Shown: positions 26,471 through 34,675 of the stretch, piece after piece | Position numbering within the stretch: position 1 is the stretch's first letter | Layout of the letters: each line of letters opens with the position of its first letter | Notes under the pieces: model-generated | Databases searched by the model: none | The model's input: the letters and a program-made list of their open reading frames with translations, nothing else | What the model was told of the DNA's origin: nothing | Assembly: GCA_035911095.1 (NCBI GenBank) | Contig: JAMHWF010000037.1 | Coordinates: 1 to 64,000 of the forward strand | Reading direction: 5' to 3' | Length of the DNA stretch: 64,000 nucleotides | From: JAMHWF01 sp035911095 | GTDB lineage: Bacteria; Pseudomonadota; Gammaproteobacteria; Burkholderiales; Burkholderiaceae_C | Program-made: the position numbers and the translations under genes

Positions 26471-28399
26471 TCAGGGCACCGCGCGCGCCGCGGCGTCGCG
26501 CAGGTCCTCGTCCAGCGCCTCGGCGGCCGGGGTCGCGGCCAGCGCGGCCGGCGGCGGCTCGGCACGCGCGGCCAGGCCGTCGCCGCCATCGCTGGACGGC
26601 AGGCTGCCATCGGCGGTCTGTCGCTGCCAGAGCCGCCAGTAGGCGCCGCGGCGCGCGAGCAACTGGGCGTGCGTGCCGTCCTCGACGATGCGGCCGGCGT
26701 CGAAGACCAGGATGCGGTCGAGGTGCGCGACCGTCGACAGCCGGTGCGCGACGACGATCACCGTCTTGCCGTGCATCACGCCGTCGAGCGTCTGCTGGAT
26801 CGCGCGCTCGGTGATCGAGTCGAGCGCTGAGGTCGCCTCGTCGAGGATCAGGATCGGCGCGTTCTTCAGGATCGCGCGCGCGATCGCGATGCGCTGGCGC
26901 TGCCCGCCCGAGAGCTTGACGCCGCGTTCGCCGACCATCGAGTCGTAGCCCTGCGGGATGCGCCCGATGAACTCGTGCGCATGCGCCATGCGGGCCGCTT
27001 CCTCCACCTCGGCGTCGGTCGCCTCGACGCGGCCGTAGCGGATGTTCTCGCGCAGGTTGCGGTGGAAGAGGGTCGGGTCCTGGGGGATCAGGCTGATCTG
27101 CTCGTGCAGCGAGTCCTGCGTCAGCGCGCGGATGTCGTGGCCGTCGATGCGGATGCGCCCGCCCTGCGGGTCGTGCAGCCGCAGCACCAGCGCGACGAAG
27201 CTCGACTTGCCCGAGCCCGAGGCGCCGACCAGGCCCACCCGCTGCCCGCCGGGGATCGCGACCGTGAGGTCGCGGAACACCGGCGCGCCGTCGACATAGG
27301 CGAAGTCCACGTGCTCGAAGGCGATCGCGCCGCTCGGCAGGCGGGCGGGCCGCGCATCGGGCGCGTCGACCAGCTCGTGCGCGCGCACGATCGTGTGCAC
27401 CCCGTTCGAGACGTTGCCAAGGTACTCGAAGAACTCGAGGAAGCGGCGGCTCAGGTTGCGTGCCTCGTTGATGATGAGCAGCGAGAGGCTGACCGCCATC
27501 ACGAACTCGCCGACGCCGATGGCGCCGCGCTCGAGCAGGCGCAGCGAGAACAGCAGCAGGCCGATCTTCAGCGCGGCGGCCGCCGAGAACTGGAACCAGC
27601 GCATCTTCTCGGCGTAGCCGTTGGACAGGCGCACCGCCTTCAGCTCCTTGTCGAGGTCTTCCTCCAGGTGCTGCCGCTCGAAGCCGAGCCGTGCGAAGAG
27701 GCGCGCGCTGACCAGGTTGGTGACCGAGTCGACGACGGTGCCGGTGGTCTCGCTGCGCGCCGCCGCCGCGCGCAGCGCATGCGGCTGGCAGCGGCGCGCC
27801 ATCAGGTACGAGGCGCCGATGAAGAGCACGGTCCAGCCGAGCGCGAACCAGCCGAGCGTCGCATGGGCCTGGAACAGCAGCGCAGTAGACGCGAGGAGGA
27901 CGATGCCGATCGGCCAGAACTCGGTGATCATCGACCAGAGCACCTGGGTCACGCCCATCGAGGTCTCGCTGATGCGGTGCGCGAGCGCGCCGGCGAAGTT
28001 GCTCGACAGGTAGCGGTGCGAGTGGTGCTGCAGGTAGTGGTAGACCGAGCGGGTCACGTTCTGGCGCTGGCGCGGCCCGAGGCGGATCTGGATCGCCCCT
28101 GCCGCGCGGCCGAACAGCACCTCGCCGATGCTGAAGGCGACGAACAGCAGCAGCGGGCCCTGGATCGCCGCGGCCCAGGACCCGAGCGCGCCCTGCGCGC
28201 CGGTCACGATCCTCACGATGCTCGCCACCGCATGCGGCACCAGGATGCCGCAGGTCGCCGTCAGCGTCTCCAGCAGCAGCATGGCGAGGTACCAGCCGCG
28301 GTAGCGGCGCACGAAGTACAGGATGAAGCGCAGCGGCGTGGCGGGCAGCGCCGGCGCGTCGGGCGCGCGCTGGAGGCTCGGCGAAGGGCAACAGGGCAT
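26471..28399 (-). CDS. ABC transporter, fused membrane and ATPase domains (exporter fold)
   Basis: The 642-residue half-transporter starts MPCCPSPSLQRAP and has six predicted membrane helices (residues about 30-330) followed by an ATPase domain: Walker A GASGSGKSS around Lys398, the LSGGQRQRIAIARA signature, Walker B ILILDEATSALD and the VAHRLSTV switch. The C-terminus adds about 60 Ala/Pro-rich residues. It is of the MsbA/YbtPQ fold. In siderophore loci such proteins can import, so with the adjacent TonB receptor an uptake role is possible, but export is the default reading. A 64-base gap separates it from the monooxygenase gene. Confidence 0.85.
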   Translation of the reverse strand: MPCCPSPSLQRAPDAPALPATPLRFILYFVRRYRGWYLAMLLLETLTATCGILVPHAVASIVRIVTGAQGALGSWAAAIQGPLLLFVAFSIGEVLFGRAAGAIQIRLGPRQRQNVTRSVYHYLQHHSHRYLSSNFAGALAHRISETSMGVTQVLWSMITEFWPIGIVLLASTALLFQAHATLGWFALGWTVLFIGASYLMARRCQPHALRAAAARSETTGTVVDSVTNLVSARLFARLGFERQHLEEDLDKELKAVRLSNGYAEKMRWFQFSAAAALKIGLLLFSLRLLERGAIGVGEFVMAVSLSLLIINEARNLSRRFLEFFEYLGNVSNGVHTIVRAHELVDAPDARPARLPSGAIAFEHVDFAYVDGAPVFRDLTVAIPGGQRVGLVGASGSGKSSFVALVLRLHDPQGGRIRIDGHDIRALTQDSLHEQISLIPQDPTLFHRNLRENIRYGRVEATDAEVEEAARMAHAHEFIGRIPQGYDSMVGERGVKLSGGQRQRIAIARAILKNAPILILDEATSALDSITERAIQQTLDGVMHGKTVIVVAHRLSTVAHLDRILVFDAGRIVEDGTHAQLLARRGAYWRLWQRQTADGSLPSSDGGDGLAARAEPPPAALAATPAAEALDEDLRDAAARAVP

Positions 28400-28463
28400 C
28401 GACAGGGGCGGTGCGGGAAGGGGGGCGGGCCGCGGGTCGGGCGGGTCGGGAAGGACAGGCGCT

Positions 28464-29618
28464 TCAGGCCGCCAGCGCGTTGCGGCGCAGGCGAGGCAGC
28501 ACGTGCTCGCCGACGACCCGCGCCTCCTCGAGGTTCGGATAGCCGGAGAACAGGAAGCTCGAGACGCCGACCGCCGCGTACTCCTCGATGCGCTCGGCGA
28601 CCTGCGCGTAGGAGCCGACGATCGCGGTGCCGGCGCCGCCGCGCACCAGGCCGACGCCGGACCAGACGTTGGGGTGGACCTCGAGCTCGCGCACCTCGGC
28701 CACCGCCTTGCCGCGGTGCAGGCTGCGCATGCGCGCCTGCCCCACCGACTCCGAACGCGCAAGCTGGCGCTGCGCCATCTCGATCAGGCTCGGCGGCAGC
28801 GCGCGCAGCAGGCGGGCGGCCTCGGCCCAGGCCTCGGCCTCGGTCGGGCGCGCGATCACGTGGATGCGCAGCGCGAAGCGCAGCGGCTGCGGCCGCCCGC
28901 GTTCGCCGGCGGCCTCGCGCGCGCGCAGCCGCCGCACGCGCTGCTCGAGCATCGGCGGCGTCTCGCCCCAGAGCGCGAGCAGGTCGCCCTGCGCCAGCGC
29001 CAGCCGCTCGGCCGCGTCGGAGGCGCCGCCGATGCTGATCGGCGGCGCCGTCGCGCAGGCGGCCGGCAGGCCCTGGGTGTCGACCAGGTAGTGGCGCCCG
29101 GCGCGCTGGATCGGCTCGCCCTGCCAGGCTGCCCGCGCCAGCGCCAGGAACTCGTGCGAGCGCTCGTATCGCGCGTCGTGGTCGAGGAAGTCGCCATAGG
29201 CGCGCTGCTCGGCCGCCAGGCTGCCGTGCACGACGTGCAGCGCGAGCCGATCGTCGCTCAGCGTCTGCAGCGTGGCCGCCCGCTGCGCCAGGTGGGTCGG
29301 CAGCTCGAGCCCGGGACGGAAGGTGACGATCAGCCGCAGCCGTCGCGTGTCGCGGCAGAGCGCGGCGGCGAGCAGCCAGGGGTCGAGCGTGCCGGGGCCG
29401 GTGGGCAGCATCACGCCGTCGAAGCCGGCGTGTTCGGCGACCCGTGCCACCTGGGCGAGATAGCCGGGGCTCGGGCTGCGCGCGCCCTTGGTGCTCGACG
29501 GCGCGCTGCGCACGACGGTGTTCAGCAGGTGGCGGCCGTCACCGCCGGAAGGTACGAACCAGTGGCACTCGGCGCCTGCCGCCGCGCCGGTGGGGTCCGC
29601 GATGGGGGTAGGGGTCAT
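28464..29618 (-). CDS. FMN-dependent alkanesulfonate monooxygenase-like protein (SsuD/LLM family)
   Basis: Predicted to desulfonate alkanesulfonates with FMNH2 and O2, releasing sulfite. The 384-residue product is close to the length of E. coli SsuD and shows CHWFVPSGGDGRHL at the start, LIVTFRPGLELPTHLAQRAATL, GGASDAAERLALAQGDLLALWGE, SGVGLVRGGAGTAIVG and SSFLFSGYPNLEEA. The PTGPGTLDPW segment lacks the cysteine seen at the matching place in E. coli SsuD. The ATG at 29618 forms an ATGA overlap with the small gene upstream. Substrate is inferred from family and neighbours. Confidence 0.86.
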   Translation of the reverse strand: MTPTPIADPTGAAAGAECHWFVPSGGDGRHLLNTVVRSAPSSTKGARSPSPGYLAQVARVAEHAGFDGVMLPTGPGTLDPWLLAAALCRDTRRLRLIVTFRPGLELPTHLAQRAATLQTLSDDRLALHVVHGSLAAEQRAYGDFLDHDARYERSHEFLALARAAWQGEPIQRAGRHYLVDTQGLPAACATAPPISIGGASDAAERLALAQGDLLALWGETPPMLEQRVRRLRAREAAGERGRPQPLRFALRIHVIARPTEAEAWAEAARLLRALPPSLIEMAQRQLARSESVGQARMRSLHRGKAVAEVRELEVHPNVWSGVGLVRGGAGTAIVGSYAQVAERIEEYAAVGVSSFLFSGYPNLEEARVVGEHVLPRLRRNALAA

Positions 29619-29845
29619 GCCACCTCCCGACACGAGGCGGGCGCCTGCGCGCGCACCAGCGGCAGCAGCTCCTCGCCATAGCGCAGCGCGTCTTCCAGCG
29701 CGGCGTCGCCCGAGAGCAGGAAGCTCTCGATGCCGGCCGCGGTCAGCGCCTCGAGGCGGCGCGCCACCTCGGCACGGGCGTCCGGTGCCGCCTGCGGGTC
29801 GCGCCAGGGCGACACGTCGATGACGGGCAGGGCGGTGTGGGTCAT
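29615..29845 (-). CDS. 76-residue protein resembling the C-terminus of SsuD-type monooxygenases
   Basis: The product reads MTHTALPVIDVSPWRDPQ, a linker, then RRLEALTAAGIESFLLSGD and AALEDALRYGEELLPLVRAQ. The second half closely mirrors the last helix-strand-helix of the full-length enzyme encoded just downstream (SSFLFSGYPNLEEARVVGEH). A CCGAGGGATCGC ribosome site precedes the ATG and the stop overlaps the monooxygenase start by four bases, so it is translated with it. It is either a gene fragment kept in frame or a small partner protein. Confidence 0.62.
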   Translation of the reverse strand: MTHTALPVIDVSPWRDPQAAPDARAEVARRLEALTAAGIESFLLSGDAALEDALRYGEELLPLVRAQAPASCREVA

Positions 29846-29870
29846 GCGATCCCTCGGTGTTGTGCCACAA

Positions 29871-29891
29871 GAATGAGATGCACTCTCATTC
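29871..29891. promoter_or_regulatory. Fur-box-like palindrome in the divergent promoter region
   Basis: GAATGAGA and TCTCATTC are exact reverse complements around a five-base spacer (TGCAC). This matches the AATGAGA...TCTCATT arms of ferric uptake regulator sites found in front of FecI-type genes. It is centred between the leftward monooxygenase operon and the rightward sigma factor gene, in an AT-rich spot of an otherwise GC-rich region, and could control both. Confidence 0.68.
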
Positions 29892-30003
29892 GTGAAATAT
29901 CATTCCTGCTGCCCGCCGGTCTGCGCAGACAGGATCTCGCCGCGCCACCCCGCTGCCGCCCGGAGGGCCTTCCATCCGTCGTCCGTTGTTCGAAGGTGGC
30001 GCC

Positions 30004-30540
30004 GTGCATGTCCAGTTCTACGACGAGTTGCTGAGGTACTTCACCCGCGCCGTGCGAGACCCGCACGAGGCGCAGGACCTCGTCCAGGACAGCTTCGGAC
30101 GCGTACTGGCCAAGGTCGACCGCGGCGAGCGCATCGACGACCTGCGCGGCCTGCTCTACGAGATCGCGCGCAACCTGCTGATCGACCGCCACCGCATGCG
30201 GCAGGTGCGCGACCATGTGCAGGACGCGGCCCTCGTCGACCTGCCGGGCCCGGCGGCGGACGACCCGGCCGTCCGCTATGCCGGCCAGCAAAGATTGCAC
30301 CTGCTGGTGCGCACGATCGAGGCCCTGCCGCCGCGCTGCCGCCAGGCCTTCGTGCTGCACAAGATCGACGGCCTGCCGCAGATGCAGATCGCCGAGCAGA
30401 TGGGGGTGAGCCTGAACATGGTCGAGCGGCACATCATGTTGGCCGTCGCGGCCTGCCGCAAGGCGCTCGGCGAAGAGCGTGCGCGCCGAGGCGGCGCGCC
30501 GGTCGCGCTGCCCGAGCCGGTCGCGGGCCGCGGCGACTGA
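30004..30540 (+). CDS. FecI-type ECF RNA polymerase sigma factor
   Basis: Directs RNA polymerase to the cognate TonB-receptor genes. The 178-residue product has sigma region 2 (YDELLRYFTRAVRDPHEAQD, LVQDSFGRVL) and region 4 (LPPRCRQAFVLHKIDGLPQM, IAEQMGVSLNMVERH). The GTG at 30004 with a GAAGGTGGC site is preferred; a TTG at 29986 would add only six residues. It is followed by fecR and a signal-type TonB receptor, the classical transenvelope arrangement, and preceded by a Fur-like palindrome. Confidence 0.9.
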   Translation: MHVQFYDELLRYFTRAVRDPHEAQDLVQDSFGRVLAKVDRGERIDDLRGLLYEIARNLLIDRHRMRQVRDHVQDAALVDLPGPAADDPAVRYAGQQRLHLLVRTIEALPPRCRQAFVLHKIDGLPQMQIAEQMGVSLNMVERHIMLAVAACRKALGEERARRGGAPVALPEPVAGRGD

Positions 30541-30646
30541 CGGCCGGCCCCGGCGGGAGCGGCTTCGCGGGCCCGCGGCGGGCGCGACATCAGGTTCGCG
30601 GCGCCCGATCCGTCATCATCAAGAGCACTCGAGCCGAGACCCGTCC

Positions 30647-31867
30647 ATGCACAGCCCAGGCACGCCATCGCCGCCACCTGCGGGCCCTCCGGCTCCGGGC
30701 GACCGGCGCGTCGACGAGCCGGTCGACGAGTCGCTGCTCGACGAGCTCTCGCCGGTCGACCTGGCCGCGCTGCAGTGGTCGGTGCGCGTCTCCGACGGGC
30801 TGGGACCAGAGGCCCGGCGCGGCTTCGAGGCCTGGCTCGCCGCCGACCCCGTGCACCGCAGTGCCTACCAGGAGGTGGCCGGCGTGTGGGCCGCGCTCGA
30901 CGAGGTCTCGCCCGCGGGCCAGGCGCGCCTGCGCGCGACGGTGGCGATCGACACCGCGGCCGCGTCCTCGGCCCAGGATGTGGCTTCGTTGCCCGTGCCC
31001 GTGCCCGTGCCCGTGCCTGCGGCTGCGGCTGCGGCTGCGGCTGCGGCTGCGGCTGCGGCTGCGACAGCCGTTCCTTCGGTGCCCGCGCCGCCCGACCGGG
31101 CCCGCCGGCGCTGGCTGCCGCAGGCCGTCGCGGCCGCGCTGTCGCTGGCCGTCGTCGGCGGCGGCTGGCTCGGCTGGAGCCATTGGCAGGCGCAGCCGCA
31201 GTTCAGCCGCCACTACGCCACCGAGCGCGGGCAGCGGCTGGAGGCCGCGCTGCCCGACGGCAGCCACCTGCTGCTCGACACCGCCTCCGCGGCCGACGTC
31301 AGCCTCTACCGCGGCCGGCGCGAGGTGCGCCTGCCCGAAGGCCAGGTGCTGTTCCAGGTCCAGGGCGACAAGGCCCGGCCCTTCGACGTGCTGGCGGGTG
31401 CCGCCCGCATCACCGTGGTCGGCACGACCTTCTCGGTGCGCTACACGCCGTCGATGGGCAGCCGCTCGGTCGAGGTCGCGGTGATCGAGGGCCGGGTACG
31501 GGTTGCCTCGGCCACCGGTGGTGCGGCGGGCGGCCCCGCCATCGAGATCGGCGCCGGCCAGTCGGTTGCTGCCGACGCCCAGGGCCTGCTCGGCGCGGTG
31601 GCGCAGAGGCCGGTCGATGCCGTCGCCGCCTGGCGCGGCCAGCGGCTGAACTTCGACGGCGTGCCGCTGGCCGAGGTGCTGGCCGAGATCGGCCGCTACG
31701 GCGACACCGGCGTGCGCCTGGGCGACGCCGCCGTCGGCCGCCTGCCGGTGACGGCCAGCGTCGACCTGCGCCGGCCGGAGGCCTTCATCCGCGCCCTGCC
31801 GCAGGTGCTGCCGGTGCGGCTGATGGCGCGCGAAGACGGCCTGGAGATCGTCGCCAGCCGCCGCTGA
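30647..31867 (+). CDS. FecR-type transmembrane anti-sigma regulator
   Basis: Relays the signal from the TonB receptor to the FecI sigma factor. The 406-residue product has an N-terminal cytoplasmic domain (WSVRVSDGLGPEARRGFEAW, LAADPVHRSAYQEVAGVWAAL), a long Pro-Val and poly-Ala linker, one membrane helix (LPQAVAAALSLAVVGGGWLG) and the periplasmic FecR domain (LPDGSHLLLDTASAADVSLY). An STN-like C-terminal portion follows (LPVTASVDLRRPEAF). The ATG at 30647 is used. The linker is encoded by hexanucleotide repeats. Confidence 0.88.
   Translation: MHSPGTPSPPPAGPPAPGDRRVDEPVDESLLDELSPVDLAALQWSVRVSDGLGPEARRGFEAWLAADPVHRSAYQEVAGVWAALDEVSPAGQARLRATVAIDTAAASSAQDVASLPVPVPVPVPAAAAAAAAAAAAAAATAVPSVPAPPDRARRRWLPQAVAAALSLAVVGGGWLGWSHWQAQPQFSRHYATERGQRLEAALPDGSHLLLDTASAADVSLYRGRREVRLPEGQVLFQVQGDKARPFDVLAGAARITVVGTTFSVRYTPSMGSRSVEVAVIEGRVRVASATGGAAGGPAIEIGAGQSVAADAQGLLGAVAQRPVDAVAAWRGQRLNFDGVPLAEVLAEIGRYGDTGVRLGDAAVGRLPVTASVDLRRPEAFIRALPQVLPVRLMAREDGLEIVASRR
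30991..31062 (+). repeat. Tandem hexanucleotide repeats in the fecR linker
   Basis: Four copies of GCCCGT (30991-31014) are followed by one GCCTGC unit and seven copies of GGCTGC (31021-31062). They encode Pro-Val pairs and a run of about 14 alanines between the cytoplasmic domain and the membrane helix of the FecR-like protein. Each unit is six bases, so gain or loss changes linker length without breaking the frame. Confidence 0.9.
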
Positions 31868-32018
31868 CGCTCATCCCGCGCCGCCGCGGGCGGCGGGGTG
31901 TCGCGCGCCCGCCGGCGAAATTTCTGCGCGGCCACATCAGGGTCGGCCGGGGTGATCCGTCGTCGGAAGTGAAGGCCGCATGCCGCGGCTGCCTCTCACT
32001 TTCCTGCAGAAGGGTTCC

Positions 32019-34478
32019 ATGGGTCCGTCACGTCGTTCCTCGTCTGCTCGCCGCGATCCGGTCGGCGCGCGCTTTGCCGTGGCGCCGCTGGCGCTGGCCC
32101 TGTCTCTCTCGCTGGGCGTGCAGCAGTCCGCGTCGGCCCAGGCGGCTGCCGCCGCGAGGGCCATCAGCATCACGGCCCAGCCGCTGTCGCAGGCCCTGAC
32201 CGAGCTGGCAAGGCAGACCGGCGCCACCCTGGTGGCGTCCCCGGCCTTGCTGGCCGACAAGGCAGCCCCGGCCGTGTCCGGGCAGCTGACCCCTCAGCAG
32301 GCGCTGGACCAACTGCTCGCGGGCAGCGGCCTGGCGGGCAGCTTCGACGGCGGCGTCCTCACGGTGCAGCGCGCGCCAGGCAGCGGCGAGACGAGCCTGC
32401 CGGCGGTGAAGGTGACGGCGCAGACCGAGCGGGCCGGCACCACCGAAGGCAGCGGCTCCTACACCACCGACACGATGTCGAGCGCCACCCACCTGCCGCT
32501 GACGCTGCGCGAGACGCCGCAGTCGGTGACGGTACTGACCAGCGCGCGCATCGCGGCCGACAACCTGGTCGACCTGGTCGACATCGCCAAGTCGACCCCG
32601 GGGCTGTCGATCCAGTCGAGCGACGTGCGCCCCTACCTGCAATCGCGCGGCTACGAGGTCGACAGCGTGACGCAGGACGGCATCGCGGTCCGGTACGACG
32701 CCTACGCGGGCGACTCGCTCGGCAATCTCGCGATGCAGGACCGGGTCGAGGTGGTGCGCGGCGCGACGGGGCTGATGCAGGGCAGCGGCAACCCTTCGGC
32801 GGCGGTCAACATGATCCGCAAGCGGCCCACCAGCGCCTGGCAGTTCAAGGGCTCGGCCAGCGCCGGCAGCTGGGACGACTACCGGCTGACCGCCGACGTC
32901 AGCGGCCCCCTGGCGGCCGATGGCCGCGTGCGCGGCCGCGTCGTCGGCTACGTCCAGAACGCGGGCGACTACTACGACCTCGCCTTCAACGACAAGCGCC
33001 TGGGCTATGCCACGGTCGATGTCGACCTGACCGAGCGCACGACGCTCAACATCGGCTATTCCCACCTCTATTCGAACAAGAACCTGACCTGGGGCGCGCT
33101 GCCGACGAACTACGCCTACCGTCACCTCGACGTGCCGCGCTCGACCTTCGCCGGCGCTGACTGGGAATACAACAAGAACAAGGCCGACACGGTCTACGCC
33201 AGCCTGGCGCACGACCTCGGCGCGGGCTGGAACCTGAACGCCAATGCGACCTACGTCGACGGCCACTACGACATCCTCGCGACCTACCTGATCCCGACGC
33301 CCGACGTCGGCGGCTACGGGCACGTCTGGTGGGCCACGCAGACGACGCGCAAGCAGAAGGCCATCGACGTCAAGCTCTCCGGCCCGGTGACCTGGTTCGG
33401 GCGCCAGCACGACCTGGTGCTCGGCGCCACGGTCAACCGCCAGAAGGGGCGCATCGCCGAGTGGTGGCAGGGCTGGGACGCCCCGCTGACCAGCGGCGTC
33501 GACCTGTCGACCTGGAACCATGTCGCGCCGCGGCCGGACACCAGCAGCACCAGCCCCTGGCTGCTCTACTTCCCGGGTCGGGAGAAGCAGGACAGCCTGT
33601 ACTCCGCAGGCAAGTTCAATGTGGCCGACCCGCTCGACGTGCTGGTGGGCGCGCGGTTGGACTGGTTCAACCGCACCGACCCCTGGAGCGGCGCCTCCTA
33701 CTCGCAGCCCGCGCACCTGACGAAGTACCTCGGGCTGGTGTGGGCGTTCGCGGCGCAGCACTCCGCCTACCTGAGCTACACCGACGTCTTCCAGCCCCAG
33801 AACGCGCGCGACCTGAGCGGCAAGCTGCTGCCGCCGAAGAGCGGCAGGAACTACGAGGTCGGGGTGAAGGGCGAGTACCTGGACGGCACGCTGAACGCCA
33901 GCCTCGCGCTGTTCCGCATCGACGAGAACAACCGTGCCGTCTACCTGTCCGACCAGACGGGCTGCCCCGTGCCCTCAGGATGCTTCGCGGCCGCCGGCCT
34001 GGTGCGCACCGAGGGCGTGGACCTCGAACTGCAAGGCGCCTTGACGCCCGACTGGCAGGTCGGCACCGGCGTCACCTGGTCGGAGACGCGCTACCGCAAG
34101 GACATCAATCCGGACAACGTCGGCACGCGGCTCAACACCGGCGATCCGACCACGCTGTTCAAGCTGAGCACCCAGTACACGCTGCCCGGCGCACTGGACC
34201 AGCTGACGCTGGGCGGGCGGGTCAACTGGCAGAGCCGGATGTACGCGGACCGCGAGAACGCTGACGGCGACACCGTGCGCAACCAGCAAGGCGCGCGTGC
34301 GGTCCTGGACCTGTCGGCCACCTATCGCTTCACGAAGCACCTCAGCGCCAAGCTCGACGTCAACAACGTGTTCGACAAGGTCTACTACTCGACCATCTCC
34401 TACGACTGGTACTGGGGCGCCAACGAAACCTACGGCCGGCCGCGCAGCGTGCTGCTGACGCTGAACGCGAGCTACTGA
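32019..34478 (+). CDS. TonB-dependent receptor with signalling (STN) domain
   Basis: Outer-membrane receptor that imports a ligand with TonB energy and signals to FecR. The 819-residue product has a signal peptide, an STN domain (residues about 45-115, ISITAQPLSQALTELARQTG), a plug with VKVTAQTERAG, LRETPQSVTVLTSAR and DRVEVVRGATGLMQGSGNPS, and a 22-strand barrel ending in LTLNASY with a terminal aromatic residue. It is of the FpvA/FoxA type. The ATG at 32019 has an AGAAGGGTTCC ribosome site; an earlier in-frame ATG at 31981 adds a stretch without signal-peptide character. The ligand is unknown. Confidence 0.9.
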   Translation: MGPSRRSSSARRDPVGARFAVAPLALALSLSLGVQQSASAQAAAAARAISITAQPLSQALTELARQTGATLVASPALLADKAAPAVSGQLTPQQALDQLLAGSGLAGSFDGGVLTVQRAPGSGETSLPAVKVTAQTERAGTTEGSGSYTTDTMSSATHLPLTLRETPQSVTVLTSARIAADNLVDLVDIAKSTPGLSIQSSDVRPYLQSRGYEVDSVTQDGIAVRYDAYAGDSLGNLAMQDRVEVVRGATGLMQGSGNPSAAVNMIRKRPTSAWQFKGSASAGSWDDYRLTADVSGPLAADGRVRGRVVGYVQNAGDYYDLAFNDKRLGYATVDVDLTERTTLNIGYSHLYSNKNLTWGALPTNYAYRHLDVPRSTFAGADWEYNKNKADTVYASLAHDLGAGWNLNANATYVDGHYDILATYLIPTPDVGGYGHVWWATQTTRKQKAIDVKLSGPVTWFGRQHDLVLGATVNRQKGRIAEWWQGWDAPLTSGVDLSTWNHVAPRPDTSSTSPWLLYFPGREKQDSLYSAGKFNVADPLDVLVGARLDWFNRTDPWSGASYSQPAHLTKYLGLVWAFAAQHSAYLSYTDVFQPQNARDLSGKLLPPKSGRNYEVGVKGEYLDGTLNASLALFRIDENNRAVYLSDQTGCPVPSGCFAAAGLVRTEGVDLELQGALTPDWQVGTGVTWSETRYRKDINPDNVGTRLNTGDPTTLFKLSTQYTLPGALDQLTLGGRVNWQSRMYADRENADGDTVRNQQGARAVLDLSATYRFTKHLSAKLDVNNVFDKVYYSTISYDWYWGANETYGRPRSVLLTLNASY

Positions 34479-34533
34479 GGGCGTGGCGGCGACGAGGCGC
34501 TGAAGCCACCGCCGCCGCCGCCCTGATGGCCGC

Positions 34534-34558
34534 GCAGCACGGGCCAGGCCCGTGATGC
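34534..34558 (+). terminator. Hairpin after the TonB receptor gene
   Basis: GCAGCACGGG (34534-34543) pairs with CCCGTGATGC (34549-34558) with one mismatch around a five-base loop, 55 bases after the receptor stop. No T-run follows. The 197-base gap before the next gene supports a transcription boundary here. Confidence 0.4.
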
Positions 34559-34675
34559 TGGCCTTGCAGCAGGCCCACGGCCGGACTGCTGTCCCCACGC
34601 TAGCCCGGCCCCGCAAACGGCTGGCATGCCGGTTGCCCTGAAGCTGCCATCGCGCACACGCTTTCAGGAGCCCGC

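Noticed and set aside
30991..31062. Repeat-driven on/off phase variation of fecR
   Set aside because: Units are six bases long, so slippage cannot shift the frame; only linker length would vary.
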